Part shown: one piece after another, positions 1 through 9,831 of the stretch
How positions within the stretch are numbered: position 1 is the stretch's first letter
Layout: each line of letters starts with the position of its first letter
DNA from: Ascarosepion bandense
Taxonomy: Eukaryota; Mollusca; Cephalopoda; Sepiida; Sepiidae
Length of the DNA stretch: 64,000 bases
Assembly (NCBI GenBank): GCA_037127315.1
Contig: JBBBDQ010001294.1
Coordinates: 1,151,001 to 1,215,000 of the forward strand
Direction of reading: 5' to 3'
The notes under the pieces: model-generated
Seen by the model: the letters and a program-made list of their open reading frames with translations, nothing else
Databases searched by the model: none
What the model was told of the DNA's origin: nothing
Program-made: the position numbers and the translations under genes

Positions 1-520
1 TTGTTCAATAAAATTTCTATTGTCTTCAACTAAAGCCTCCGGATAACTTTGGAATCTCCTGCCACTCTTCTTGATGTCACCATGTTTAAGTTTGTGAATG
101 CTGCCATAATCCTTCAGTTCATCTTTAGCGCTAAAACGAGTTTTGGTAGCCTTTTGCTAAACTGCAGTCTAATCAAGGGTGTTGCAGCCTGGAGAGTTAG
201 GTGTCCATATGTAAAGGATTATGTGGCCATAGACATTATCTGACAGCCATGACTGATTTCTTCTGCTTGTACAGCATGGTGCAGAAGCCTGTTGCCAGAT
301 ATAGGTTTTTCTAAGAGCCACTATTTTGATACAAGGTAGCACTACCTTCTCAAAGCATTTGATGTAGACTTCCATGTTGAGTTTGAGGCCCAGTGGGAAG
401 ATGAATAGAGGTATAACATTGCCGTCACTGGATATACCATCTAACTCTTTCCGAATCCTATGCACTCTGCTCAGATTGACACCCAAACACTCTGAAATGT
501 TCATAATGTAGCTTCCAGCA
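1..520 (-). pseudogene. Tc1/mariner-superfamily (DDxD) transposase relic, internally deleted
   Basis: A 112-codon frame at 169-504 joins a helix-turn-helix start (ISECLGVNLSRVHRIRKEL) directly to the catalytic core region (IPLFIFPLGLKLN, then WQQASAPCCTSRR, then SPGCNTLD). Sequence further left on the same strand continues the C-terminus (RRFQSYPEALVEDN) in other frames, so the element runs off the window edge. In this superfamily the QQD aspartate is the second catalytic residue; here it reads QQA, so the copy cannot be active. The segment between the HTH and the catalytic core is missing, an internal deletion that happens to keep frame. The same family recurs at 62.5-63.3 kb. Family membership is from recognition of motifs, not a search. 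Confidence 0.7.
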
Positions 521-683
521 TGAATGGCAAGCAGTTTCTAAATTTCTTGCAGAGTGAAATGCGTCATATTGCTATTTTTCTCACAGGTTGTTCCCAACTG
601 ACCCTACTATATGCACAATCAACAAAATTAAAAACAATCGACATTCATGTGTTAAATAAAAAACATAACAATAGTTTACACAT

Positions 684-710
684 CTCACTACATATATATA
701 TATATATAGC
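684..710. repeat. (TA)n microsatellite
   Basis: Short TA run directly preceding the foldback hairpin at 714-779. Confidence 0.85.
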
Positions 711-713
711 CTG

Positions 714-779
714 CCAAGGTTTCACCAAATTGGATCTTCAGGGAAAGTTGGCTGAAGATCCAATTTGGTGAAAGCTTGG
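714..779. repeat. Perfect foldback hairpin
   Basis: Arms 714-741 and 752-779 are inverted complements over 28 bp with a single mismatch (22 bp perfect at 720-741 and 752-773) around a 10-nt loop (ggaaagttgg). The left side abuts a TA microsatellite. No coding sequence overlaps. It could be a tiny foldback element or a local inverted duplication; the near identity of the arms means it formed recently. Confidence 0.85.
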
Positions 780-995
780 TAGGTTTGTTGGCTCTCTAGG
801 TTAGTTATTTACTTAGTTTGCTCTACTTGCATATTGAGCGCTTTTTGTTTTAGGTTACTTGCCTTGAGTTTTTTTCTTTGAGCTACGTACTTTGACTGGT
901 GTTCGGGTGCTTAGCTCATTCTTTTTTTATTACCATTTTTACCTTCCACGTATGTACTTGGAGGGTTTTTCGAAATGAGTATAATGACAAGTTTA
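780..995. other. Unassigned T-rich sequence
   Basis: T-rich DNA with no coding potential or repeat that I recognise. Confidence 0.4.
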
Positions 996-996
996 C

Positions 997-1031
<35 letters not shown>

Positions 1032-1068
1032 TATATTTATATCTATATCTATATATATATATATGTAC
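996..1068. repeat. (TA)n microsatellite, interrupted
   Basis: TA dinucleotides with a few TC and TG interruptions. The tyrosine/isoleucine-rich frame across it is an artefact of the repeat. Confidence 0.9.
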
Positions 1069-1369
1069 ATATGAATAAAATTATATACATATGTAGTTCA
1101 ATAAATTTACATGTTAACAATGTCTTTATTGTACACATCAAAATTTCAACAGTATCTCTTTCCTTGTCAGTGCTCTTAATCCTGTGGTGAATATTTGTTA
1201 TATAGATTGAACAATACAATAAAAATTTCAGATAATACTTAATGTAATAACTATGTGCCAGGTTCCAGACTTATTGATCCAACCTCATATACATTCACCT
1301 ATTTCACTTCTTTTATGTTTAGATCAGAAATTTATTTGCATGAATTTGTGTTCTAGAAGTTACTTCTGT

Positions 1370-1428
1370 TATATGCCATGTCCCTTCAGAACATGGCAGT
1401 TATAGTTTTCCACAATTTTCTGTCCATT
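1370..1428 (-). mobile_element. RTE-like LINE, 3' end fragment
   Basis: On the minus strand the last ~55 bp match the 3' end that recurs in this window (at 17.47, 29.65, 34.09 and 48.71 kb), which encodes a C-terminus of the form LKGHG just before the tail. Here it reads as a tgttctgaagggacatggca-type end. Only the tail is present, so this is a severely 5'-truncated copy. Confidence 0.6.
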
Positions 1429-1489
1429 ATCAGAAGCAATTGCTAACATATACATGGAATCCTTCAAGGAAATAGCATTAGACTCCACA

Positions 1490-2272
1490 TCACTAAAGCC
1501 AACTCTATGACTGAGTTATGCAGATGACACTTCCATACTCTGGCCACACCAGTAAGAGATCCAACTACTACTGGACCATATGAACAATATTTTTGTCAAT
1601 ACAGAAAGAGTAAAAAACAACAAACTAGAATTCCTTGTTGCATTAATATCTTGAACAGAGAATAGGTTCAAGATGTCCATATACCACAAGCCAACATTTA
1701 CCAGACAGTACCTAAACTTCAACTCCAACCACCTATACAGTGTAAAGAAAGGGATAGTCTGTTGCCTACAACATTGAGCAAAAGTCATAAATGGTGATCC
1801 AGGGATACATGAACAAGAAATGGGCAATATAAGAAGTACCCTACAACCTAACAACTACCCTGGGTATATGACAGCAGCTTGGAGAAACTAGAAGGGTGCA
1901 AGGGTCCTCAGAATACAGCCTTGGTCTTCCTACCATATGTGAAGGGATTATCAGAAAAAATACTAAAGATCTGTGGTCAATATAATATCAGGACAACATT
2001 CAAAAGTGGTTCAACACTTAAGAGATATTCAGAGTAAGACCTCTTACAGAGAAAACAATGATTGAGAACTGTGTGTACATCATCCCATTCAGCTGTGGTA
2101 AAAAATATAAAGGAGAAACAGACTACCTATCTTAAGACTGCAGGAACACCATAAAGCCATAACATGAGGAGAAATAGAAAAATTAGGATTGGCTAACCAC
2201 ATATGGAGAGAAAAGGAGGTTGAAAAAATAGACAGAGAACATCACTGGAAAAATACAAAAACTTAAGGAATC
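1490..2272 (+). mobile_element. Penelope-like element fragment: RT end plus GIY-YIG endonuclease
   Basis: Penelope-like elements (PLEs) encode a reverse transcriptase followed by a GIY-YIG nuclease. Here the RT active-site segment reads LSYADDTSILWPHQ at 1511-1552. It is followed, with frame breaks, by a stretch typical of these proteins (FKMSIYHKPTFTRQYLNFNS, then VKKGIVCCLQH). At 2067-2132 comes NCVYIIPFSCGKKYKGET, the start of a GIY-YIG domain (VYxIPCxCGKxYxGET in intact relatives). Several stops and frameshifts mark it as dead. It ends where LINE-J sequence begins near 2276. Order, strand and both domain signatures agree, so the family call is good; boundaries are approximate. Confidence 0.75.
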
Positions 2273-2275
2273 ACC

Positions 2276-3690
2276 ATGTATATTGTTCTGAAGAAACCTG
2301 AACTCTCCCAATTCTACTGCCTCTCTGCTTCTTGTTTTCCTGCGTGCTGGAAGTTCTTCTCTGTATCTCCTGTATTTAAGAATTCTAGAGAATCCTTGGA
2401 GCCCTCTAATTATTGCCCTATCATCCTCCTACTCATTTTTCAAGTGTTCAAGGCTATTATCAACACTAAAGTGGTTCAACATCTCACAGCCCATAGTCTC
2501 TTCTCTGACAAACAGTATGGTTTCCTCTTCACCAGGTTCTACTACTGATATGCTACCAACTGAGTATATATACCAGGCTCTGAATAAGAACAGCAAAGCT
2601 CAAGCTGTTGCTCTGGATATCTCCAAAATGTTTGACAGAATCAGTCATGCTGGCATTCTACGGAAGCTATGAGGCTTTGGTATAACTGGATGATTGTTTG
2701 ATCAGAAATCAGCTGAGGCTGACAAAGCAAACCTCATTGCTAAGCTTGAAAAGGACCTCCAATCTGTGGTGGACTGGGGTAAGAAATGGCTTGTGAATTT
2801 TAATGCTCCTAAAACGAAGCTGCTATCTGTTAATCACCATAGACAATCACTCCTACCCCACTTTACATGGATCATGCTAGTCTTCCTGAAAGCAAAACCC
2901 AGTGCCTCCTCAGCCTAACTCTTTCAGTAGATTTCAAGTGGAATGACTAAATTGAATCTATAGCTAAATTGGCTGCTAGGAAGATCTTTTCATTGTGTAG
3001 GGAAAATTTTTCTGTCTGAATCCATATTGCACATATATAAATCTACCATCTGCCCATCTATTGAATACTGCTATAACATCTGTTCAATTGCCCCTCTATT
3101 CACCTCAAGGTTTTTGACAAAATCCAACAGAGAATCTTCAATGTGATCAATCCCAGCTTGGTGGCTCAGCTGTAGACACTTTCTTGCTGGTGTAAAGTGG
3201 CTTCCCTCTGTCTCTTCTAGAAATACTTTCACGGCTTCTGCTCTGACAAGTTTAGCTCGCTGGTCCCCACTCTGCATGAATTTACTCAAGCTACTAGACT
3301 AGCAACTAGGTCCTATCCTTTTACAGTGAAACCAATAAAATGTAACTGCAACTTCTACTCTGTCAGCTTCTTTTCTTGCACTGTGGAAATTCCTTTCCAT
3401 ATACTTGCTTCTCTGACAACTACAATCTCCAAGAATTTAGATGTAAGGTCAATTGCCATCTCCCATCTCTCTGACTTGCATCCTTTCTCTCATGTTCTTT
3501 TCCCCATCCACTCTATTCTCACCAGCTCTCTTCACATCAGCATTCTCATCCTTCTCTTACCCATTCTCAGACACCCCCTATAACTTGTTTCTCTTTCTCA
3601 TCACTCTCCTCTTTAGTAACCCCCTGCACACCAGTGACAGTAAACGTCCTTGTTTTGGGTGAAATGATTATAAAAAAAAAAAAAAAAAAA
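2276..3690 (+). mobile_element. LINE-J: jockey/CR1-like non-LTR retrotransposon, truncated and decayed
   Basis: The fingers/palm part of the RT is read at 2276-2640 (PVFKNSRESLEPSNYCPI, then LFSDKQYGF, then AVALDISKMFDRISHAGIL, where ALDISKAFDRV is typical). The connection region follows at 2694-2918 (LEKDLQSVVDWGKKWLVNFN, APKTKLLSV). The segment holding the YxDD box is deleted. Weaker similarity then continues to a C-terminal stretch equivalent to the FFSRTSHLWNSLP motif of other copies. The 3' end is the diagnostic tail of this family (tgttttgggtgaaatgatta) followed by an A tract at 3670-3692. The same tail recurs at least nine times in the window on both strands. Superfamily (jockey, CR1 or related) is inferred from the C-terminal style. 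Confidence 0.75.
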
Positions 3691-3810
3691 AAATACATGC
3701 TAGGCCACAAAAATCTCATTTGCATAGACATGAATGCAGTGTAGGAACCAGTAATATAGAGTGCTAGAGAAAGACAATAATCACATAAAATTTTGATATG
3801 GGGTCTAAAA

Positions 3811-3862
3811 AAATGGGGTCTTGATATGGGGTCTTGATATGGGGTCTTGATATGAGGTCTGG
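3811..3862. repeat. 13-bp tandem repeat, about four copies
   Basis: The unit atggggtcttgat repeats head to tail, the last copy diverged. No coding meaning. Confidence 0.85.
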
Positions 3863-3904
3863 TTATAAAAAAAAACAAATGGTTACTGAGATATTAGGTT
3901 TATA

Positions 3905-4225
3905 AGTCCCAAAAGTTGATGCACATTGCCCAAAGGATAAAAGCATTGGTTGCATCCAGTGACTTGACCCAAAGAGTTGTGAGTTCAATAGCTGCCTACA
4001 GCAGAACAAAATCTTTGAGAGTTGAGTTAAAAAAGAGATAATTGATAATGAGATCTCTGGAATAGGCATGGTACAGAGAAATAGAACAATCTACCCTGTG
4101 AATGAAATAAAAGATTTGATTAGAAATTTCATACACCTGAAGAAGATCAGAGCAGTGGTTGAAACGGTGTGAAGATGAGAAAAAGGGTCTGAACAACGTA
4201 AATATTGTAAATAATGAGATAGGTA
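3905..4225 (+). mobile_element. SINE-R copy with tRNA-like head and hammerhead-like motif
   Basis: A degenerate tRNA-like head (ttgcccaaaggataaaagc as A-box region; gttgtgagttcaatagc as B-box region) is followed by a body containing gaacaatctaccctg. At 4137-4171 comes CTGAAGA, a weak stem, then GAAACGGTGTG, and finally the shared tail ggtctgaacaacgtaaat. Related copies lie at 34.6, 35.9 and 56.2 kb. The CTGANGA-stem-GAAAC arrangement resembles hammerhead ribozyme core boxes. Stem III would be AC/GT with a GGT loop, but the residue after GT is G, which would not cleave. Confidence 0.55.
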
Positions 4226-4529
4226 TTTTTAAAAAAAGATAGATACGGATAGATATAACCTGTCTTTCTCAAATCAGAGTTGATTTTGTCTCGATAAAGA
4301 TTCTTGGTTATATTACAAAACTGTTTAGCTTGTGATTATCAGTTGTAAGTCATTGTTTAGAACCAGATTCTTATCCAAATTATATCTCAAATTGTTGCTT
4401 GTTTTCTCAAAATTGTTAAAACAAGCAGTTATTGCCTGAACTTTAAGGAGCTAATTTAATATTAGAATTTCTCAGCCAAGATAATATTTATTTCCTGATC
4501 ATCTGTCATCAGCCAGAAGATATCGAGCC
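4226..4529. other. Unassigned AT-rich sequence
   Basis: No recognisable coding sequence or repeat family. Confidence 0.4.
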
Positions 4530-4850
4530 TCATTACAACATTAATCTTAAATCATAATTGGAAGAGTCAGATACTTTCTTGAGCTCTACGAGAAGCAGAC
4601 CATTTTCTCCACATCTTAATGATGGATCATATCTATGAACTCCACTTGAGGCTTGAAGGGAACTTGAGTCCGAAGAAAAATTCAAAGAGCAGTCTCCAGC
4701 CCAGATATGAGAGCAAGGCTCTATTTTAGGTTTAATCTGACTCTTGTAAAGAAAAGCATGGCAGAAGGAGTCAAATAATGTCTGGATTGTTAAAATTATC
4801 CAACCATTTTCCAGCATCTTGATGTAAGCAATAAGCATGAACACTCAAAG
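4530..4850 (-). mobile_element. LINE-K fragment (second jockey/CR1-like LINE)
   Basis: The minus-strand frame 4533-4844 contains FLYKSQIKPKIEPCSHIWAGDC, the RT thumb-region signature (intact relatives read LYKSxIRPxMEYCSHIWAGA). Only ~100 codons remain. The adjacent 157-bp array is built from the same LINE segment. Confidence 0.65.
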
Positions 4851-5184
4851 ATATTCTTTTTGTTTTTTGTTTTTTTGACTAGTCATTCACTAGGAGCTTG
4901 TTAGGAGATAAAAGGTGAGATTTTTGGGAGAGTTTTTATGCAGAAAACTTTCCCCCACTCACCTTGTTTATTTAAAAAGATTTATACAAATCTGAAGATC
5001 TTATTCTAATTTCATTGGAGGATATTTTATAAAGATTTTTCTTCTTACCAGATGAATACTGAATATGTTAATGCAATTCAAGTTCAGTTATTTTTGCTCA
5101 AAGTTTTCTTCAGATTTATTTACCCTTTTTTTCATTTGCCTGTTTTACATTATTTCCATTTAACATTTGTCCTTTGACACTCCG

Positions 5185-5785
5185 TCCTAGCATGAATAAA
5201 GATAAAACACAGCAGAAGAAGTCATATACTTTATGAATTGGTAGAATGAGCCAACCATATTCATATTTGAGGTCTGGAATGTCTCACTAGACACTGAAAG
5301 CAAAAAGTCTCTAGCCCACATAGCAATACTCCATTTTTGGTTTAATCTGACTCTTGCATAGATAAACCATGGTAAGAGTGAGATACTTTCTGAATTAGTA
5401 GAATGAGCCAACCATATTTATATTTGAGGTCTGGAATGTCTCACTAGACACTGAAAGCAAAAAGTCTCTAGCCCACATAGCAATACTCCATTTTTGGTTT
5501 AATCTGACTCTTGCATAGATAAACCATGGTAAGAGTGAGATACTTTCTGAATTAGTAGAATGAGCCAACCATATTTATATTTGAGGTCTGGAATGTCTCA
5601 CTAGACACTGAAAGCAAAAAGTTTCTAGCCCACATAGCAATACGCCATTTTTGGTTTAATCTGACTCTTGCATAGATAAACCATAGTAAGAATGACATAC
5701 TTTCTGAATTAGTAGAATGAGCCAACCATATTTCTACTTGAGGTGTGGAGTGTCTCAATAGACATTGAAAGACAAAATTGAAAGT
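5185..5785. repeat. 157-bp tandem array derived from a LINE fragment
   Basis: The word ccaacc after gaatgag recurs at 5251, 5408, 5565 and 5722, an exact 157-bp period, giving about 3.7 copies. On the minus strand each unit encodes YARVRLNQKWSIAMWA, which aligns with the LINE-K signature YKSQIKPKIEPCSHIWAG found ~500 bp upstream. The period is not a multiple of three, so frame is lost between units. It looks like local amplification of a LINE relic into a small satellite. Confidence 0.85.
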
Positions 5786-6540
5786 GGTTGTGTCTGTTTT
5801 AGTGCAGGCCTCAAATATCTATAGGGAAGCTACTTTATGGTAACGCTAGGACTGAAGCTGAAATGCTAATTTAGGGTCAATAATATTGCAGATTCATTTT
5901 TGAATTTCATTGCAAATTTCAAGATATGTAGCAAAAACACCAGACTAGATTTTTTTTTTGTTTTTTGAAATTTTGCTCCATACAAATAACTGTATTATTA
6001 ATTTTGCCTTCATTTCATAGTATCTCTCCATGTTGTTATCTATAAAATAAAGCCAACAATATATTCATTTATAAGAAAACTATATATATTATCAGGATTA
6101 AAATATTAATGAATGGAAATTACACAGGATTTTACTTTTTACTAGGATGTATAATTATAATACCATTTATGAATTTTTAGAATTTAAGTCTATTTAAAAA
6201 ATAAAGGAGACTAATGGATTCACACAGAAAAGACATTTTGAATTAATTTTATCCTCTGAAGGTATTTTAATAGAGAAAAAGAAAACTTTGCTGAACTGCT
6301 ATAATTATGAATGCAGTTTCATAATGCTATTGTAACAGTGAAAGATGCTAAGCAAATTATTAGGAAACAGGAAAATCTCATTAGAACACAAAGGAAAACT
6401 TACTGAACTATTATACAGGAGGCAATGCATGAAATGTTGTCTAAATTACACAAAAATAAAAATAACATTGACATGTCATTTTAACAGATATATTATCAAA
6501 ATTGCACAAAAATATCTTGAAATGTTAAAGAGAAATTAGG
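5786..6540. other. Unassigned AT-rich sequence
   Basis: AT-rich, with short stop-free stretches only; nothing recognised. Confidence 0.4.
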
Positions 6541-6544
6541 CTTC

Positions 6545-8295
6545 GACCACTGTCTGGTGCAGTTGTAAAATTGAAACCAGCAGGCATGGATGGTCTAAGC
6601 ACAGAAAGTTTGAAGTGTAGTGATGATAATTTCACTTGTATGCTAACAGATCACATGAAGTATGAGATGGTTCCTCAAGATTCGAAAGATGCCCTTGTGG
6701 TTGTTCTGTACAAGGGGAAAGTTGTGAAAAAGTTGTGTGGGATTTTCTGCTGTATAGGTCTCCTCTCTATCATTGGTAAGATATTGTGTAGAATTTTGTT
6801 AGACTGAATTCTCACCAATATAGCAGACAAGGTATTACCTTAGTGGTTTTAGCCGTGGATCTTTATCAAGTATTTGTTGACTTAACAAAGGCTTTTGATA
6901 CGGTTAAGCAAGCTGCCTTCTGGAACATCCTTGAAAAGCTTGGATGTTCTGCAAAGTTCATAAACATTTTGCATCTCTTTCATGATGACATAAAAGCCTG
7001 GATTGTGGCAAACTCTCAAAACCAATAGCCATAGGGAATAATGTCAAGCAGGTAGGCATCCCTGCTCCTACGCTTTTTGCCATATACTTTTCAATGTTGT
7101 TTGTGTTGGCTTCAAGGAATTATTCTTGTGGCATCTGCATTAGGTATTGCATATCAGGAAAATTGTTTAATCTTCAGTGTATGACGGCAGACAAAATGGT
7201 AAAGATATGCCCTCATTTGAGAGTTCTTGTATGCTGACAATTCTGACTTATTTTGAAAGTGACATGCTTTATTTGATTGATTTGTTCTTTAAATTTTGTT
7301 CAGTTCTGGATTTGACAATAAGCTTGGATAAAACCATCGTCATGTATCAGCCTGCCCAGGTAAAGACTTTGTTGAGCCTTCTGTATAAGTTTATGGGTGG
7401 AATTTAATGACTGCAGAGAAGTCTGTGGACTTGGATAGCACTCTGAACAACTCATGCATCATGACAATGGAATCTTCTTGTGAATTGGCAAAGCTAGTGC
7501 TTGCTTGAGCCAACTGAACAATCGTTTGTAGTTGTGACAAAGCATATCTCTATACACAAAAGTTAAAGTGTATAAAACCTGCATTCTATCCGCATTTCAT
7601 TATGAGATATGGGTAATATATTCAAAATACCTGAAGACATTAGAAAGTTTACACTAAAAGTGATTGAGAAAGATTGCTGTAATTTTCTGGCAAATGCTTA
7701 TTAATGATGTAGAAGTCCTTGACAACTGTAAGCATAAGAGCATTAAAATCATCGTCCTGCTGCATTGTCTTAGGTGGGTGTGGTCATGTGGTGTGAATAG
7801 AGAATGAGTGACTTCAAAAATGACTTTGCAATGGAGAGTTGTTGAAAAGGAAGCGTCCACAGCACAAATTAAAATGATGTTCAAAGACTGCTTAAAGTAA
7901 TTACTGACAATGGAAAAAATTGTACTCAAGGATTTGGATCCTGGCATCTGGAGGCTATCTTTGAAAGCAGGTGCATGTATAACGGCATCGAATGTGATCC
8001 CACTTATCTCCAATGTGGTGAAAAATTCCTAAGCAAAACAGAGCACAAAAGTCACCAGCAAAGTCACATAGGCCACAACATTTTTAGCTGCAATGAGTAT
8101 GACCTGAAAACATGTCCATGTTGTGGGAAAGAGTGTGCTTCAATGGAAGACCTAAAGAGACACATAAAAATTCATAATAATAAACAGAAAGCAATGAGAG
8201 CACAGGCCACGGGTCTTTTCAACCATAATATTTTTGGTAAATATTGCTGGTACCTGGCTGGCTTGAAGAGTTACATAAGGACAAGACATGTGTAG
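6545..8295 (+). mobile_element. LINE with C-terminal C2H2 zinc finger, decayed
   Basis: Successive plus-strand pieces follow the order of one LINE polyprotein. At 6571-6807: KPAGMDGLSTESLK (GxDGIPxE in intact RTs), MVPQDSKDALVVVLYKGKV and GLLSIIGKILCRILL. At 6843-7028: LYQVFVDLTKAFDTV and FWNILEKLGCSAKFINI. At 7177-7407: LDLTISLDKTIVMYQPAQ. Near 7600: sequence equivalent to LLYGCEAW, and at 7975-8295 a C2H2 region. Frames change between pieces and stops are frequent. The F/YADD active-site block between ~7090 and 7250 cannot be read. The finger in the same element family is known from LINEs widespread in aquatic invertebrates, so it is not a host zinc-finger gene. Confidence 0.75.
7975..8295 (+). 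pseudogene. C-terminal C2H2 finger region of the LINE
   Basis: The frame reads YLQCGEKFLSKTEHKSHQQSH (a degenerate finger) and then a complete finger CPCCGKECASMEDLKRHIKIH with C-x2-C-x12-H-x3-H spacing (about 8113-8175). In non-LTR retrotransposons such fingers are thought to help nucleic-acid binding. It directly follows RT-derived sequence on the same strand, which argues against an independent host gene. The start at 7975 is simply the first ATG in the open stretch and has no other support. Confidence 0.7.
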
Positions 8296-8337
8296 ACTGT
8301 TCAAGCAATGGCAATACTCAAATATGAGTTTTCTACC

Positions 8338-8374
<37 letters not shown>
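8338..8374. repeat. (TA)n microsatellite
   Basis: Uninterrupted AT repeat between the LINE end and the SINE-H dimer. Confidence 0.9.
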
Positions 8375-8379
<5 letters not shown>

Positions 8380-8462
8380 TTTATGGCTTAAGGGTTAGTG
8401 ACTCCGACTGCTGATACCAAATCAGTCGAGTTTCTATCTCAGCCAGAAGCAAGTGGATGCCT

Positions 8463-8514
8463 AGCCACACCGATGAGCTGTGATACAATGAAACAGGCAT
8501 GTATTTGGATGGCT
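8463..8514 (+). ncRNA. Hammerhead ribozyme motif, mutated (unit 1)
   Basis: Core box CCGATGA at 8470-8476 (expected CTGATGA), stem II gctgt/acaat, GAAA at 8490-8493, stem III ACA/TGT and cleavage triplet GTA ending at 8503. Stem I can form from AGCC and GGCT. The U4 to C change and the lost C of the core CpG (cgaaa to tgaaa) suggest loss of activity. Confidence 0.6.
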
Positions 8515-8731
8515 AATATATTATGCTCTCATTATGACTGAGCTCTCTAGGGAGGAGAATTTTTAAAAACAGTCCCCACTTCTGCAATTTATGCATTACT
8601 CTAAGCAATGAATTAATTCTTTCGGTGACTGGAGTGCGTATACACTGCTTATATATAACCCGCTAAAATTTGCTTTCTCTGATTCCATTCACCTATGGCT
8701 TCTATCTTGGCCAGGAGCAAGTAGATGTCTA

Positions 8732-8786
8732 GTCTAGCCACACAGATGAGCTGTGATACAGCAAAACAAGCTTGTATGTGGATGAC
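8732..8786 (+). ncRNA. Hammerhead ribozyme motif, mutated (unit 2)
   Basis: CAGATGA replaces CTGATGA, stem II gctgt/acagc is perfect, and GAAA has become AAAA (G12 to A). The triplet is GTA at 8774-8776, followed by tgtggatgac. Two core substitutions predict a dead ribozyme. Confidence 0.6.
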
Positions 8787-8800
8787 TAATATATATATAT

Positions 8801-9762
8801 ATTTGAATAGAATAAGTAAAGAACAAGTAAGAAAAAAGTGTTTTTAATCTAACCTGTTTCCCTTTAACAAGCTTCTTAAGAGATTTATTAAAGAAGAATG
8901 ATTTAAAAATCTAAGAGGCAATATGTTGATTGAGGTATAGTTTCATTGGTCAGATACATAACACATGTAATAAATGAATGGATGAATATTAAATGTAGAA
9001 GAAAAAAACTTGTGTCTGTTTAAGTGTGTGTGCCAATGCATAATAAAAACATTAGATGTTTATTATGAATATAAGTATATGTAAGCAAAAATAATGTGTG
9101 TTAAGAGTTTTTAAACTATAGATGAATTGTGTGTATATGTTGGTAGTGTTAGTATATGTGAATGACAGTGATGAAGTACATGTCTGTTCAAAATACGTAA
9201 CAAGTATTGTACACATTTGTCAAGTGATGGAATGAATTTTCTTATTAAATAAAATGAAAGAAGCAGTTATGAATATATGTGTTTAGAGAAATCATGGGTG
9301 AATATGTGCATTTATGAGTCAGTAAAGTTAATATATGAAATGAGGTATACACGTGTCAAGTGATGGAACAATTTTCTATTCTAAATAACGTGAGAAAATT
9401 GTGTATGAATGTATGTGTATAAAAGAATCATGTATGAATGTGTGTGTATATGAGTATGAATCATAAATAAAATATATTTCCATTTAAAATTCTAGTGAAA
9501 ATACTGTATAAACATATTAAGCAAGCATTTTTACAGATAAAAAGCAATTTTTTGAAAAATAATATGTTAACGGTTAGAATTTTTTAATGAAATAATAAAT
9601 ATTAAATATCTACATATTAAAATTATTACAATAACATATTTAAATAAGAAACATACATATAAATTACCATAACAAATCATTGCAGTATTACAATTAAACA
9701 GTATTAATGATATACCATAATAAATAATAGTAAAGAATAAAACAAAATAAAAATATATACAA
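8801..9762. other. AT-rich sequence with a degenerate two-copy tandem repeat
   Basis: No genes seen. Around 9212 and 9349 two ~137-bp segments match imperfectly (shared caagtgatgga and tatgtgt-rich text), an old tandem duplication. The part from 9480 to 9830 is extremely A/T rich and ends in a TAA trinucleotide run. Confidence 0.5.
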
Positions 9763-9799
9763 ATGTTAAAAAATATAAAAAGAATAATAATAATAAAAC

Positions 9800-9831
<32 letters not shown>

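Larger units (their letters stand above)
8385..8800 (+). mobile_element. SINE-H tandem dimer (retrozyme-like, hammerhead-bearing)
   Basis: Two head-to-tail units of the hammerhead SINE. Unit 1 (to ~8520) has a tRNA-like head remnant and a hammerhead at 8463-8514. Unit 2 starts near 8535 with the body sequence that also precedes the 12.3-kb copy (gactgagctctctagg; caatgaattaattctttcgg) and ends with a second hammerhead at ~8732-8786, then a TA tract. Predicted cleavage positions are 8503/8504 and 8776/8777, a 273-nt unit. Both ribozymes carry core mutations. Unit order, shared body and period are read directly; the retrozyme interpretation is inference. Confidence 0.7.

Noticed and set aside
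975..1190. 71-codon Tyr/Ile-rich frame (and similar ones at 12803-13157, 19772-19954)
   Set aside because: Translation of TA microsatellites; no protein evidence.
1516..1854. 112-codon minus-strand frame
   Set aside because: Antisense shadow of the Penelope-like RT and its downstream region read on the plus strand.
4491..4513. Minus-strand CTGATGACAGATGATCAGGAAA, with both hammerhead boxes
   Set aside because: No stem II can form between the boxes, and there is no stem III or cleavage residue; chance match.
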